64,000 nucleotides of DNA from contig CANTUR010000195.1 of assembly GCA_947683625.1 (NCBI GenBank), positions 1,426,001 to 1,490,000 on the forward strand. The letters run 5' to 3'. The notes below the pieces were generated by a model, which worked only from the letters and a program-made list of their open reading frames with translations, was not told the DNA's origin and searched no databases. Below are positions 1 through 11,230 of the stretch, in pieces (positions within the stretch are counted from its first letter, which is position 1; each line of letters opens with the position of its first letter). The stretch is from Mallotus nudiflorus. Taxonomy: Eukaryota; Streptophyta; Magnoliopsida; Malpighiales; Euphorbiaceae. A program made the translations under genes and the position numbers.

Positions 1-1150
1 TTTACTAACCAATTAACCAATATAAACATGCAATCACACATATAATCCCATTATTCCCATTATTGGGGCTATTACAATAATCTATAGAAAATAATAATTA
101 AAATAATTAATACAACCCCAAAAAACATATAAATAAAATAAAGAAATTAAATAAAAAATAAAAATACCTAAAAACTAAATTTACAAGGTCTTATTCATGG
201 CATCCCATGGACTTCTCATTAGTGTAGTCCTCCATAATTACCATAAAAAACACAAAAATTATGATTAGTGAATAAATTATAACAATAATAAAACAAAATT
301 AAAAATCAATAAAAGAAATAAATAAATCAAATAAAATAGAACAAGGAGAAGATGATGCTTATGAATGATCTTAATGGAGTGCTCCTCAGATTTTATAAAA
401 TCACCGTTCTTGATAGGTCTTCAAATATTGTTCTTTAAAAATCCTCTAAAGATCTTTAATCAATCAATTAAGTAAAAGAAATTTTTTGTAAAGAATAGAT
501 GCTCTTTTCCTCTCTTTTCTTATCTTTTTCCTTTTTCTTTCTTTTTTTCTCCTTTTTTTCTTTCCCTCTTTCTTTTTTCCTCGTTCTGCCTCCCTTCCCT
601 TTTTTGTTTTTTCTTCCTTTTTCTCTTTTTTTTTCTCTACTGTGCTTCCTTTTTTTTCCTCCCTTATATTTTTAAAGCCAAAAACACTCCTTATATAGGC
701 ATACGTCTTCAAATCCTAGTTATAAATTGATTCCTAAAAGACTTCTATTTCCTTAAAAATATTATCAAAATAATTTTAGGAGAATTTTAGACTAATTAGG
801 ACTTAATTTTTCCTAGAAAATTTGAGAACCCAGGTGGAAGAGGTTTAATTACGACCAGAATTGTGTAATTTCAATCAGAATTAGTGTAATTTTGATTGGA
901 ATTATACAATTTCGATCGAAATTATACAGTTTCAATCGAAATTAATGTAATTTTGAATATTTTTTTAAATTTTTAATTATAAAAAAACATTGTAATTTAG
1001 TCCATGAAAACATTAAATCCTTTCTTTGAAAAATGTAATCAGACCCCTGAAATTTCAAAGTTTAAGTATTGAAGACCTATTCATGATATTTTCATCATTG
1101 GAGTCTTTTATCGCATCCATAACTCATCATCCCAAAATTGGGTGTCTATA
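1..1150 (-). repeat. Partial LTR of a Tat-lineage Ty3 element (element N)
   Basis: On the minus strand this starts TATAGACACCCAATTTTGGG at 1150 and is collinear, inverted, with the first ~1135 bp of the element B LTR (51777-52912). It contains a TATATAA-like promoter near 691-697, a ~180-bp pyrimidine run at 495-670 (purine on the LTR strand) and an array of ~20-bp palindromes at 843-957. It interrupts the integrase frame of M1 at 1151, so it is the 5' LTR of a later insertion that runs off the left edge. The end of the LTR is not in the window. The Lys/Glu-rich frame at 464-712 is just the purine run read as protein. Confidence 0.85.
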
Positions 1151-1152
1151 GT

Positions 1153-1660
1153 AATCTAGAAATAACCTTAACGAGCTATTTTCTTTACTAGGACTGTCCT
1201 ATTCATATATGGCCCACACACTCCTTCATGGATCGCTTCCATAATTTTTCAGGATTCATCTTTATCAACACATCTGAGGTGAACTCTAGTCAGTATTCTC
1301 CTGTATAACATCCCATTATAGCTAATAAACTATCGATATAGAATTCATAGAAACATCCTCTCTTTCTTGTCAGCATCATTAGGGAATTGTCTCATTTCCA
1401 AGTATTGCTGCAAGTTGTAAAACTAAGGCCTCTTAGTGGCATCCACCAACATGACCCTTATTTCTTTATAGCAAGGGTTTTAGGATCTCATTAATATTAG
1501 AGGCTTAACCTCTATTTATTTCCCACTTTCTTACATAAAAGCTAAAGTAGCTAAGGCATAAGCTATATGGTTATTTTCTCTCGGTAGATGAATAAATTTG
1601 CATTGAGTAAAGGATAATGAAATAATAGCCAAATAATCCCAATACATATGCAGCCTATCT
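1153..1660 (-). pseudogene. M1 integrase N-terminal (zinc-binding) fragment
   Basis: The minus strand reads a degenerate zinc-binding region with GVCGPYMNRT and VKKIA, matching the better copy in M2 (48715-48897, HEGVCGPHMNR). It follows the second RNase H without a gap, as in a pol polyprotein. The DDE core is absent because the LTR at 1-1150 cuts the frame here. Stops are frequent. The region also holds the end of the RNase H (FIHLPRE near 1590, then ALAT), where the last catalytic Asp is replaced by Tyr. Confidence 0.65.
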
Positions 1661-1960
1661 TCCTACTCATTAGAAGACTATTTTACAACTAATATAGAAT
1701 CCCTATACATGGTAACATCCCTTGCCCCCACATTGTGCAATGCTTCCAAATTGAAGATGCAAGCCTCGTATTCTACTTGATTGTTTGTTACCTCAAATTT
1801 GAGTCTTTTCACCATTGAGATCATTTCCCCTTCTAGCGTGATCATGATTACACTAATACCAACCCCTTTGTTGTTGACAGCTCCATCAAGGTACATTTTC
1901 CATCCTTGTACCTCTATTACCCCTAGATATTCATAGGGAAATTCCAACTACCATTCTTAT
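1660..1960 (-). pseudogene. M1 second RNase H (archaeal-type, aRNH)
   Basis: An open frame at 1678-1947 reads YLDGAVNN, VTNNQVEYEACIF and MYRDSILVVK. These are the first Asp, the Glu and the second Asp of an RNase HI-type active site. A second RNase H between the retroviral-type RNase H and integrase is characteristic of Tat-lineage Ty3 elements, where it is thought to help remove the RNA strand or primers during reverse transcription. The fourth acidic residue lies in the following broken frame and is lost (IAYALAT). Equivalent domains: M2 at 49306-49524, B at 59366-59740. Confidence 0.78.
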
Positions 1961-1984
1961 TCATCAACTATTGGATTTTAAGCC

Positions 1985-2480
1985 TAAAAGTTTGCTACTG
2001 CCCTCTTTTTTACTACTTTCTTCACCACATATGCCAAATTTAGTGAGCAGTATCAACCATTTGGCTAGTTTTCCTATGAGCGAGGGAGTTTATTAAAGAT
2101 ACATGAGGGGATCATGTTTAGAAACCACATGTACCCTGTAATATTGGAAGTAGTGCTAGAGCTTCTTTATTGCTCGGATCACAACTAGACATGTTTTTTC
2201 TACAAGACTGTAATTAGCTTTATATTATAGGAGCTTTTTACTCAAGTAATACATTGCATGTTCAACTTTCCTTTCATTTTCTTAAGCTAGCATTCCCTTT
2301 ATTGTATCCTTCTTAATCGCCAAATATAGGATTAAGGGCTTACCCGAGTTTGGTGGCTGTAAGACCTAAGGATTCATCAAATAGTTCTTAATAGTTTCAA
2401 AGCTTATTGACATTTGTCATCCCATATCACAAGTTGATCCTCTTTAGAAGCTTGGAGATCGGTTTATAAATAGTAGTTAA
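1985..2480 (-). pseudogene. M1 retroviral-type RNase H and connection region
   Basis: Broken minus-strand frames between RT and aRNH align in order with the element B region 58820-59350. The coding is discontinuous and catalytic residues cannot be read with confidence. Assignment rests mainly on position and on DNA-level similarity to M2 (49620-50120). Confidence 0.55.
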
Positions 2481-2499
2481 CTTAAATATAAACCTACTA

Positions 2500-3360
2500 A
2501 TATACTGCAAGCGCCCCATGAAACCTCTGACTTCTTTTTCATTCTTTGGTATAGGCATTTCTCTAATCACCTTAAACTTATTTGGGTCCACTTCTATTCC
2601 TTTTTAACTGATAATGTGTCCTAATAGTTTAGCAGATGTTACCCAAAAAAAAACAGTTCTTTAAATTTAGTATAAGGTTATGCTTTTTTGCCCTATCCAA
2701 GAACTTGTCTAGAGCCTCAAAGCGCCATTCTATGGTTGCAGACTTCACCATCATATCATCTACGTACACTTCTATCTCTTTGTTGATCATATCATGCAAC
2801 AGAGCAGTCGACATCCTTTTATAAGTAGCTTTTACTTTCTTTAGTTCAAATAGTATCACTAGATAGTAATATATGCCCTACTCAGTGGTGAAAGACATCT
2901 TCAGCTTATCTATTAATGCCATCATGATCTGGTTACATCCTGAGAACCCATCCATGAAAGAGTACATTGTAGTGGAAGCCACGCTATCGACTAATATGTC
3001 AATGTATGGCAATGGGAAATTGCCTTTCGGGCACACCTTATTTAAATCTTAATAGTCCACACACATTATGACCCTTCCATCTTTATTGGGAACTAGGACT
3101 ATTTTTTCAAACCATTGAATGTCCTTCACTACCTCCAGAAACTTTAACTTTAGCTGCTTCTCAACTTCTTCTCTAACTAAAAGAGCCCATTATGGCCTCA
3201 ACCTCCTTTTCTTCTATTTTATTAAGTGATATGTGAGATATATAAGGATTCTGTGTTTGGAGATCTCCTTATCGATACTAGGCATATCCTCATAGCCCCA
3301 AGCAAATACTTTCTATCTTTCTATTAGTGTTTCTTTTATTTTTTCGTCTAATCATAGGTT
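2500..3360 (-). pseudogene. M1 reverse transcriptase
   Basis: The minus strand shows the RT blocks in order: VPNKDGRV then MCVDY, DLNK, FPLPYIDILVDS, YSFMDGFSG and, at 2629-2859, EIEVYVDDMMVKSAT with the YVDD catalytic box, followed by NLILNLKNC. Several stops and shifts split the domain, so no enzyme can be made. Block sequences are close to those in M2 and B and to other Tat-lineage elements. The region upstream to about 3360 is the N-terminal extension of RT. Confidence 0.82.
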
Positions 3361-3422
3361 ATATGATTAGCAAATAGTATATTCTTAGGATTATCATTCA
3401 TGCCTAAATTAAATGATTTAGT

Positions 3423-3725
3423 TTACATGGAATTAATGTCAAACATATGCATGAAATGATTATCATAAACAGAATAACCATTAGGAAACACATCATACAA
3501 ATAAGCAAAGTTAGACTTCATTACATTCACTTTGGAAAAGAACAAGTCATCAGCTTCAAATAAAGTAGCAAGAGAGACATCAAAGTTATCATAAAAAACA
3601 TCCATGATGGAATTAAGGACATAGGCTTCGAGATCTAGCTTCTCATCCTGACCACCAACATCCTTAAGCTCCGAAGCAACAATGTTCTCCTTAAACTCTT
3701 CCTTAATAGGTACTAACTCTTTCAC
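3423..3725 (-). pseudogene. M1 acidic linker between protease/G-patch and RT
   Basis: A 100-codon open frame with LEAYVLNSIMDVF, VNVMKSNFAYLYDVFPNGYS and HMFDINSM. The same segment occurs in M2 (51040-51260), A (45086-45225) and B (57700-57850), always between the protease/G-patch part and RT, with the shared core YLCDV followed later by FDINS. It has no recognised domain; it is a linker of the polyprotein, not a separate gene. It contains no stops over its length here. Confidence 0.6.
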
Positions 3726-3989
3726 AAGAACTTCCTCTGTAGCATCTTACTTTACCCTATTCACAAACTCAACAAAAATTTTAAATCCTAGGACCACTTC
3801 CTAAGCTATCAAAAGAGGTTCCAGAGCCCCATTGTATAGATATTTGGTGCCTTCCCTCACAAAATTTTCCCACAACACCTTGCTCTCGACCATAAAATCT
3901 TCCTCTTTCTTCTCGAGTTTATCCCATATGTTAATTTATTCCTTAGAATCCTTAGTCCCCTTAAATACTACCCTGTGCTTCAAAATGGG

Positions 3990-4660
3990 TACCTTGTGCT
4001 CCATAAATCCTGAGGGTCCACTTTAGTTCTTTCCTAATTCCATTCCAGGCATGAATTTCATATTGCACATTATATTCAAAACCTTCTCATTTATCTCATC
4101 ATCATAAATTACGTAAACCTCAAAACGTGGACTTATAGGGATCTCTTTGGTAGCTAACTTCAGAGCAGCCATAGTGACTTCAGTTTCCATATAGATGGTG
4201 ATAACCTTACCTTCATACAAGAACTTAATTTTTTAATGGACAGTGGAGGGCACACTACCCAAAGGATAAACCATAGCCTTCCTAATAAAATAGCAAAGGT
4301 CATAGTTACGTGCAAGTTGACCTAGGTCTTAATAGGTCCTTTCCTAACCAAAGATCTAAACATCCCTTCGATAGGCCTTTTTATATCATCATAGGCCTTA
4401 ATGATTACCTCAGAAGGCTTTAAGTCTACCACCATTAACCTTAACTTTAGTAGAATCTTCAATGGACATAAGTTAACAGCAGAACCATTATCTATCATAA
4501 CACATCAAGTCATCTTTCCTTTTACCTCAACCTTAATAGATAAAGCTTTATGGTGATTACTTCCCTCTAAAGGTAGATCATTATCAGAAAACATTATGGT
4601 GCCTTAGGGGGTTTCTATTAATGAATTAACCATCTACTCAAGAGTGCAGCTTGTAGAGAT
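3990..4660 (-). pseudogene. M1 protease and start of G-patch
   Basis: The frame at 4023-4220 ends FMPGMELGKN, the start of a G-patch-like motif (compare LGKGLGKNEQG in A). Before it come KVITIYMETEV and KEIPISPRFEVYV. Further upstream (4230-4560) are broken pieces of the aspartic protease. The active-site DDG motif is not clearly legible. Function, when intact, is cleavage of the Gag-Pol polyprotein. Confidence 0.55.
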
Positions 4661-5508
4661 CTTTTTTTGGTCTAGAGCCAAAACTAGTGCTTCTCGGTGG
4701 TCTTTGGTATGCATAGGTAGCTCCTAAACACTACAGATGGTTTCCCCATCTCTCTTCACTTATTCCCCTTTCTCTGAATTCTCTATCTTTTCTAGTTCAT
4801 GCTCAATAGTTTTCGATTCTTCTTTTTTCTCCTTAACCTTGCTCACAGACTGGCCCGATCTACTTTCCTTATCATCCCATAAATCAATTCGCCCCTCATC
4901 TTTGTCATTTGAGCTCCAAATATCCAAGACACATATGGCAAGCTCAATAGGTCATTCATTTTGGCTTAGGTGTTTTGGTTTAGGTATTTTGGTATCAATA
5001 AAAGAGTTTAAGACTTGCTCTTCTATTAAACTTATATTGATCATTAGGGTGGGTGCATTTGGTGGTAGTACATTTACATAATTGGGCAAAGGTTTATTCT
5101 AGGTGTTTAGCTTTCTTGTCTTGAGGTTAGTGATTTTACCTGCATCAATCAGGTCTTGAATTTCTTGTTTTAATCAAACATAATTATTGGTATTATGCCT
5201 AAGGTCTTGCGGAATTTACAAAAATGCTTTGGGTTGGCACCTGGCAAAGGTTGCTATGAAGGTAAGGGTCGTAACAGGTTCTTCTCGATCAGCTTCTCAA
5301 GGACTTTAGAAAGAGGCTACCCCATAGTTGAAAATCTTCAAGGTTGTCTAATGGTATTAATCTACCAACTATTGCTTGGCTGTTTATGGTATTGATTTGC
5401 ACATTATAACTTGAGCCAACATTATCCTTGCCCCTATATCTTCCCCTTCAGAACCACTTATCCTAGGCCAAATTTGATTCCTTCTGGACCCTAAATATAT
5501 ACAATTCT

Positions 5509-6446
5509 TTAAATTCCTAAATCCTTCAATTTCTTATACAATGTCGAAACACTTCCTTCCATGGCCAAAATTAATTGGTTTGACTCAGTAGGCTTATGTC
5601 TCATTTGAGATAGCTTCACCCTATAGTGACTTAAATAATCAGTGAAAGACTCACTAAACCTATGCTTGGTATTCTGTAGATCCCTCAAAATTACTTCCAA
5701 TTGAACATTTAGGCCATACTACTTCACAAACATGGTGCACAATTCCTTCTAGTTGGACTAGATGTGTGGTTCTAAAGTGTAATACCAATGGATTGGTGCA
5801 CCTTCTAATGACATGGGGAACTGCTAGACTATTTGAGATTTAGTCAATTATATGGCTTTTATGTAGGTCACATATTGCTTTAAATGCAAATGGGGGTCTT
5901 CAGTTCCAGAATATTGTTTCATGTCAAGGAATTTAAATTTTTGGGTTAATGGATCATCCTCTTTATCTAGATTCAAATTACTATAGTTCAATGGAGTATC
6001 CATGCCCTTTTTTTTCATCATTATTTGCATTTGGATCAAGGCTTTGGTTATGCTCTTAGCCCAATCAAACTGTTCCACATTTTTATATGGGTTCACATTC
6101 TTTCAACCTATTAGATCAACTATTATTGTTATATCATCCTCATCCCTTCCTTTCACTAGAATATTGACATTAAGGTCCACTGTATTAACTGGCTATGCCA
6201 ACTGCTTCTCTCTGATCACTTAGTGATCTCCCCCATCATTTCTCTCATCATGGATCGAGTTTTCATAAATACCTCTTCTTTTAACTGTGCTTTAAAGGCC
6301 TGAGGATCAAAACCACCTATGATTTTTGTTTCTAATTTTCTGACTAGGTGACCAAAACTAGTTAGAACCCACCTAGAAGAGCTCAAAGGATTTATATTGC
6401 TACATGACCATATATTAGAATTAGGCATGGTTTGTGTGCGTGACAT
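5509..6446 (-). pseudogene. M1 Gag (retrotrans_gag)
   Basis: The minus strand begins with a Met frame at 6446 (MSRTQTMPNSN) and continues through QFDWAKSITKAL, KFKFLDMKQYSGTEDP and HLKQYV (5848-6096), then RFSESFTDYLSHYRVKLSQM (5509-5700). The pattern 'KF..l..y.GteDP..Hl..y' is the start of the plant retrotrans_gag capsid domain, and 'ESF..yl..yr.k..qm' is its C-terminal half. At least two frame breaks separate the pieces. Region 4660-5500 would hold the nucleocapsid and linker but I could not place a clean zinc knuckle. Confidence 0.72.
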
Positions 6447-7260
6447 GCATGTCCATTATATTATTCGAGAAATCAAAGAAAAAAAAGGTAAACAAGAACT
6501 TTTAATATACATAAAGCACATAAACAAAATGCAAAGCTTCAAAAATAATAACCTCTACCCTTGTTTCCCCCACACACATGTTCAATGGTGAGTATCTTGT
6601 CCTAGGATTTTTAGTCTAGGTTTTAATTATCAACAAGGGATAACAAAACCAACATATGCAATATAACTGTCCAAATGGAGCAAACAAGTAATGGATACTC
6701 TAAATAAATCTAAAGTCCCTCTTCAATGGGCTAAGAATGATATCAAAGCCTTACCTTGTCAAGATCCATTTTTTAATGGGCCAAAATGGGCATGATAGGC
6801 CCATCTTGACCATATCCATTTAAAATGGGCTAACAGTAAGTGTGAAAGGCCCATCTTGACAAAGTTTATTTTTGATGGGCTCGGGTTTTAATCTAAGGAT
6901 CCATTAAAGGGCATAAGGCACATACAATTGGAAAATCCCTAAAGGAAATCGCTAGGTCATTATATGAGCTTGAGTCTAGGGTAATAAGCATCAGCTCCCA
7001 CAATCATATACATCCGCATATGTCTCCCCACTCAAGTGTTCGTATGATGTGGATAAATATGTGTCTTGAGTAATAATAACCAAATATTCCACCACCAAGT
7101 TTAAGTGAAACGTAGGTAGCAAAATAATAACTATTTTTGGGTAATTAAGGACTAATTAATAATTATGTGAAAACATGTAGTGAATGCAAAGATGTAAAAG
7201 AAATAAGAGAATAATTAAAAATTATAAATTACAAAACACTTAGAATTAGTTTCTCTATCC
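6447..7260 (-). other. M1 5' leader (untranslated)
   Basis: Lies between the primer-binding site and Gag. The block near 6595-6615, read on the minus strand, matches the leader of A near 41440 (AGACTAAAAATCCTAGGACA), confirming it is a retroelement leader. It contains three tandem ~50-bp units at 6725-6873. No coding capacity seen. Confidence 0.7.
6725..6873. repeat. Three tandem ~50-bp units in the M1 leader
   Basis: Units start AATGGGCTAAG (6725), AATGGGCCAAAATGGGCATG (~6775) and AATGGGCTAACAG (~6824). Each contains a form of GGCCCATCTTGAC and ends in CCATTTTTT-like sequence. A partial fourth begins GATGGGCTCGG. The units are ~75-85% alike by eye. Confidence 0.75.
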
Positions 7261-7277
7261 CTAGTGGAGTCGCCACT
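7261..7277 (-). other. M1 primer-binding site
   Basis: The minus strand reads GTGGCGACTCCACTAG immediately after the LTR end (GCCACCTATA). TGGCGACTCC is the complement of a tRNA 3' end finishing GGAGTCGCCA, a primer-site type described for Tat/Ogre elements. A has GTGGCGACTCAACTAGG at 40725 and B has TTGCGACTCCATTAG at 53908. Confidence 0.82.
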
Positions 7278-8827
7278 ATAGGTGGCAGGGTTTAGCCCAT
7301 GCCTAAGTTTTTGACGACCAAGGCATTGTGTGGGCTCGAGGCCCACTAAGAAATAGGAAATAGGAAATAGGTCATAAAGCCTAATTGGAGATAGAGCTAC
7401 CACCCGTATAAAAGCCAGGACATACTGTACAACAATTAGATCCTATAGAGGTTCCCAAAAGTCATCATCAGAGATCAAGTTTTGAAACTGGGTATGGGTG
7501 TTTAAATGCCCACCCAAACTTGGAGTTAGCCTTTATTTGTGACTTGTAATTTATTATCTTTAATTATTTAATGATTTCTTTATTACTACGTGAATTACAA
7601 TTTCCTTCAAACAATAGTCTCATTTTATAATTAAGCCCGAGTTTGCACATTAGTTTCTTTTATGAATTTGGTTCCAACATTCACTATAAATAAAGCAAAT
7701 AATAATAATTTACAACCATACATTCAAATCAAATAGGGGAAGGGATTAAGGATTACAACACTTTGTTCAAATGAAAGTATAATAAATAGGAAATAAACCA
7801 AAAATAGAGAAGCATTAAATTACATAAAAATTTAACAAAAGGGGAAAAGGAAATCATTATGATTCCCTACAATACACAAGATATTAAATTCCAAGATATA
7901 TAAAATCATACAAGAAGAATTAACATGTTAATTTGTAAATCAAATTTATACAAATAGAGATTGCAAATATTCAAACATTAACCCCAAATGAAATAGCAAA
8001 AATGACTATCCGAAGCGACTAAAAATATAAGAGAAAGGGGATTCATGAAGATTCAAATCATGCATGATTTATATGAAATATCAAATCAAAAAATACGTGA
8101 GGGCCTGTCAAAGTGGAGATTGCCTCATAACAGTGAGGTGACACCACTTTAAAGAGGTGTCACTTGATCAACAGGCCTAAATGACTCTCAAAATATTAAA
8201 CTTCTACTTCAAGCAAGGATCAACTAATATAAACAAGCTATATGTATAACTACACATAAAACTTAGTAAATCATGCTAATGACATGGCATATCATAAGCA
8301 ATGAACATAAGAGAGTGAGTAAACACGCTAATAAACAAGTAAGCTTGGGGTTATGCAAGTAAGTAAAAGATTATACAAATCTATATCTTAACCATTGAGA
8401 AGAAGTCAAGATAATTACTGAAAAATGAGCTTTTCCAATATAATTTCCCCTAGAAATGGATATAGGTGTTGAACTTCCTTTGAATGCAAGTTTATCTACC
8501 CTTCTTCTTTAAGAAAATGGCCCTTGAACTTAGTTCACCTTCCTCCCTCTTCAAGAACGTTTTTCTTACTTATTTTAGAGCTTTTCTTTCCTCAAAACTC
8601 TCTTTTTTTTTTTACTAAAATGGTCGAGGCAACCTGGTCTTGTTCTATATGGGTTTTAGGCTTGGATTTGTGGGTTTTAAGCTCCCAGACACATTTTTTA
8701 AAAGATTTTAGGTTTCTCTCTTGTATTCAAACTTCACATATCTCATCATTAGGCTCTATTATAGGTCAATCAAACCAAGCATGCATAGTCACCCCCTATC
8801 ATAGGTCGATCGAATTGGGTGTCTATA
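7278..8827 (-). repeat. M1 5' LTR
   Basis: 1550 bp bounded on the minus strand by TATAGACACCCAATTCGATC (8827) and ...GCCACCTATA (7278), TG/CA termini decayed to TA/TA. The termini match those of the other Tat LTRs here but the body differs, so it is a separate family. Palindromic units (GAGGTG.../...CACCTC) lie at 8100-8172 and CGATCG-centred ones at 8735-8815. No coding capacity; the frame at 8524-8841 is incidental. No TSD partner is in the window. Confidence 0.82.
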
Positions 8828-9276
8828 CCCACTATCACTGACATTTATAAACTTTAAGAAATTGATATCAGTGAGAGTTATAATGCAAGTAATAGATGAT
8901 CCCTTTGAAAAAGTATTGAGATAAGCTTCTTCCAAGACTCGTATTGGATTAACGAACCCTTTACCCTCTTTTGTTAAAATTGCCATGCAATTGTTCATGA
9001 GCTCTCTTGTATATTTTCTAGTGTTGATCCCTTTCTTAACCCATCCGTTGACTCCATTAGCGACACTGATCATGTTCTTTTCTTTAGAAATGAAGTGGGT
9101 GTCTTCTCCTAGTAGTTTCTCTTCTTATCTTTAGGCAATTAAAATGATATAATGTTCATCTTTAATCTTGGGATATTGATCTACTAACAATGATGGTACT
9201 GAAGAAGACTAGGATCATTATAACGGGAAGCAAAAGTAGTAACAGAAAAGGGTCTGCAATTATGGAGGATGGATAT
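8828..9276 (-). pseudogene. PP2C-type phosphatase copy 1, N-terminal half, split by M1
   Basis: The minus strand encodes a decayed copy of the 19485-20317 gene: VANGVNGWVKKG (for VADGVGGW), RELMNNCMA, RVLEEAYLNTFSKGSS, then FINVSDSG where the M1 LTR cuts in. The start codon position (9274-9276) reads ATA instead of ATG, and the metal-binding Asp of the DGVGG motif is Asn. The C-terminal half would lie beyond the left end of the window. 9277-9500 is the 5' flank, shared with copies 3 and 4. Confidence 0.85.
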
Positions 9277-9500
9277 GGTTCTAGTAAGTGTTGGTCATGT
9301 AAGATAAGAACTTAGGGTTTTTTGTTTAGAGGTTTTAGTGAGGTTTTAAGAAAGAAAGGCTTTGAAAATAGAAAAGAGAGAATGAAATTAAAGTGAAGTG
9401 TCGGCAATGGTATCGTATCGAGAGGTTTTAGCGAGGTTTGAGAAAGGAAGGCTTTAAAAATATCAAAGAAATAAACAAAAATAAAGTGTTTATTGATAAT

Positions 9501-9505
9501 CTATT
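9501..9505. repeat. Left target-site duplication of copia C1
   Basis: CTATT here and CTGTT at 14678-14682 flank C1. The uninterrupted homologous site at ~20550 reads ATTATCTGTTTTC, so CTGTT is the original and one G-to-A change has occurred. Confidence 0.85.
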
Positions 9506-9877
9506 TGTTAGATTATAAACTTATTTTAGCCCAATAAGTCTTTTGGCCCAAACTCAATTTCTATAATTGCTTGACAACACCAAAAACAAATGGTTGATTT
9601 ATAATAAAGTTAGGTGCATGCAAGAACAATGAATGCGGTTAATTATTAAGATTAGTTGGTGTAAGATATTATTTTTTGGTTAGTGGTTAATGGGTATGAG
9701 TTATAAGTGTATGGTTTAGATTAATTCTCTAGTAGTATAAATAGGGCCTCTTGCAAAGAGGTTTATGTATTAAAGAAAAAAGAAAAAAAAAAGAAGTGTA
9801 AGGAAGTAAAGCTTTTAAATGTGTAAAAGTGTTTAAGAGAGTTTAACAAAGATTATTTTAGTTTTTAGTGTTTAATA
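9506..9877 (+). repeat. C1 5' LTR
   Basis: Starts TGTTAGATTATAAACTTA and ends GTGTTTAATA (CA decayed to TA). It matches the 3' LTR 14302-14677 and the C2 LTR 26206-26587. A TATAAATA promoter box lies at 9736-9743. Confidence 0.9.
9736..9743 (+). promoter_or_regulatory. TATA box of the C1 5' LTR
   Basis: TATAAATA inside CTAGTAGTATAAATAGGGCC. The box is kept in the 3' LTR (14541-14548) and in the C2 LTR (26456-26463), the expected U3 promoter position about 140 bp before the LTR end. Confidence 0.7.
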
Positions 9878-9880
9878 AAG

Positions 9881-9893
9881 TGGTATCAGAGCC
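9881..9893 (+). other. C1 primer-binding site
   Basis: TGGTATCAGAGCC, complementary to the 3' end of initiator Met-tRNA, three bases after the LTR. This is the usual primer site of plant copia elements. Confidence 0.92.
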
Positions 9894-10235
9894 AAATATT
9901 GGCATATAGTATACCAAATCAAAGCTTTTGGAAAGACAAATCCAACACCGCTTGAATCACCCCAATCGAAGGTCGGATTCACTGCCAATCATCGCCAAAA
10001 GTTTACTGCTAAAAACTAAGTTAACTCACTGATTTCAAGCCAAGTCAAGTCGAGTTGTGAAGCCAAGTCAAGCTGAGTCGAGCTGTCAAATAATACATTG
10101 AGTTGTTGAGTTGTTAACTGAGTAGCTAAGCATTTGACCGAGCTGTAGGGCATTGAATTTTTAACCAGAGTCCATCTGAAGGTTTTTTGGTGTTCTAAAT
10201 CCAACTATGCAATTGATATTTGTAAATTCTTTCCA

Positions 10236-11230
10236 GATTAAGCAGTATGGCAAAATAGTATAGCATCCTTCTAGGTTCCAATAATCAATAATAATAATTA
10301 TAATAATTGGAGTATCAAAATGAAGGCTCTCCTCGGTGCACATAATGTTTGGATATCATAGAAAAAGGCTATAGTGAACCACAAAATGAGGCATCACTAT
10401 CCCATTTTGAAAAGGATTATTTAAAAATTCAAGAAAAAAATGATAATAAAGCTCTTTTCTAATCTATTAAGTCCTGGATAATGATAGTTTTGAGAAAATT
10501 TTAGATATAACCTCCATTAAACAAGTATGGGAGAAGCTGCAAACATCATATAAAGGAGAAGAAAAAGTAAAGAAGGTGTGTCTTCAAACTTTAATAGGAG
10601 AGTTTGAATCTCTGCACATGAAAGGTGGTGAGTCCATGTCTAATTATTTTTCCAAAGTTTTAGCTATTTCGAATTAGATAAAAAGAAATGGTGAAAACTA
10701 AAAGATGTGAGAATAATGGAAAAGATACTCCGCTTATTAGACTTAAAGTTTGAGTATATTATTATAACTATAAAAGAGAATAAAGACTTAGAGGAAATGA
10801 AGCAGCTTCTAGGTTCATTACAATCCTATAAAAGAGAAGTACAAGAAGCAACAAGGAATCACTAAGAAACTCCTCAAACTATAGCTCAAGGATATGCACG
10901 GAAGCAAGGTAATAAAATAAATCAGCATGGCTAAGGTAGAGGTAGAAGTCATGAATGAGGTGGAAGCCATGGTCATGGATGAGGTTGGAGTTCTTACAAT
11001 AGCTACTTCAATAACTTTGAGAAAGGTTAAAGTTTTACAAGAAGTCATGAGAGAGGTAATCCAAATTTAAGGTATAATAAATCCCAAGTTCAATGTTATA
11101 ATTATCAGAATTATGGGCATTATACATTAGAATTCAGAGCTCCCAGCAATAAGGTTAAAGAAAAGACTAACTATGTTAGAGGTAAAGATTAAGGAGAACG
11201 TTGTGCTACTAGCCTGTAGAGACAATGTTG
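10236..11230 (+). pseudogene. C1 gag (UBN2-type) with degenerate zinc knuckle
   Basis: Opens near 10236 (ATGGCAAAATAG, already with an early stop). Pieces follow with NYNNWS-like and IKMKALLGAHNVW, typical of copia Gag. A second part reads GEFESL, then HMKGG and YF-KVLA. Near 11095-11140 the frame QCYNYQNYGHYTLEFR is a CCHC knuckle with two Cys lost. C2 has a parallel, slightly better copy at 27040-27690. Confidence 0.75.

Larger units (their letters stand above)
1151..8827 (-). mobile_element. Element M1: Ty3/gypsy, Tat lineage, 5' LTR to integrase start
   Basis: Reading minus strand from 8827: LTR, primer-binding site, leader, Gag, protease, RT, RNase H, a second RNase H and the start of integrase, where an LTR (1-1150) is inserted. 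The order, the two RNase H domains and the TGGCGACTCC-type primer site fit the Tat lineage. Nearly every domain has stops and frameshifts, so it is not autonomous. The 5' LTR abuts PP2C copy 1 directly at 8828. The other half of that gene and the M1 3' end lie left of the window. Confidence 0.88.

Noticed and set aside
464..712. Lys/Glu-rich 82-residue ORF
   Set aside because: Comes from the purine run of the LTR; no start context or homologue expected; the B LTR version is not conserved in frame.
9881..9893. Possible tRNA-related sequence
   Set aside because: It is the retroelement primer-binding site; no cloverleaf around it.
10818..11048. Antisense ORF in C1 gag
   Set aside because: Shadow of the glycine/arginine-rich end of copia Gag.
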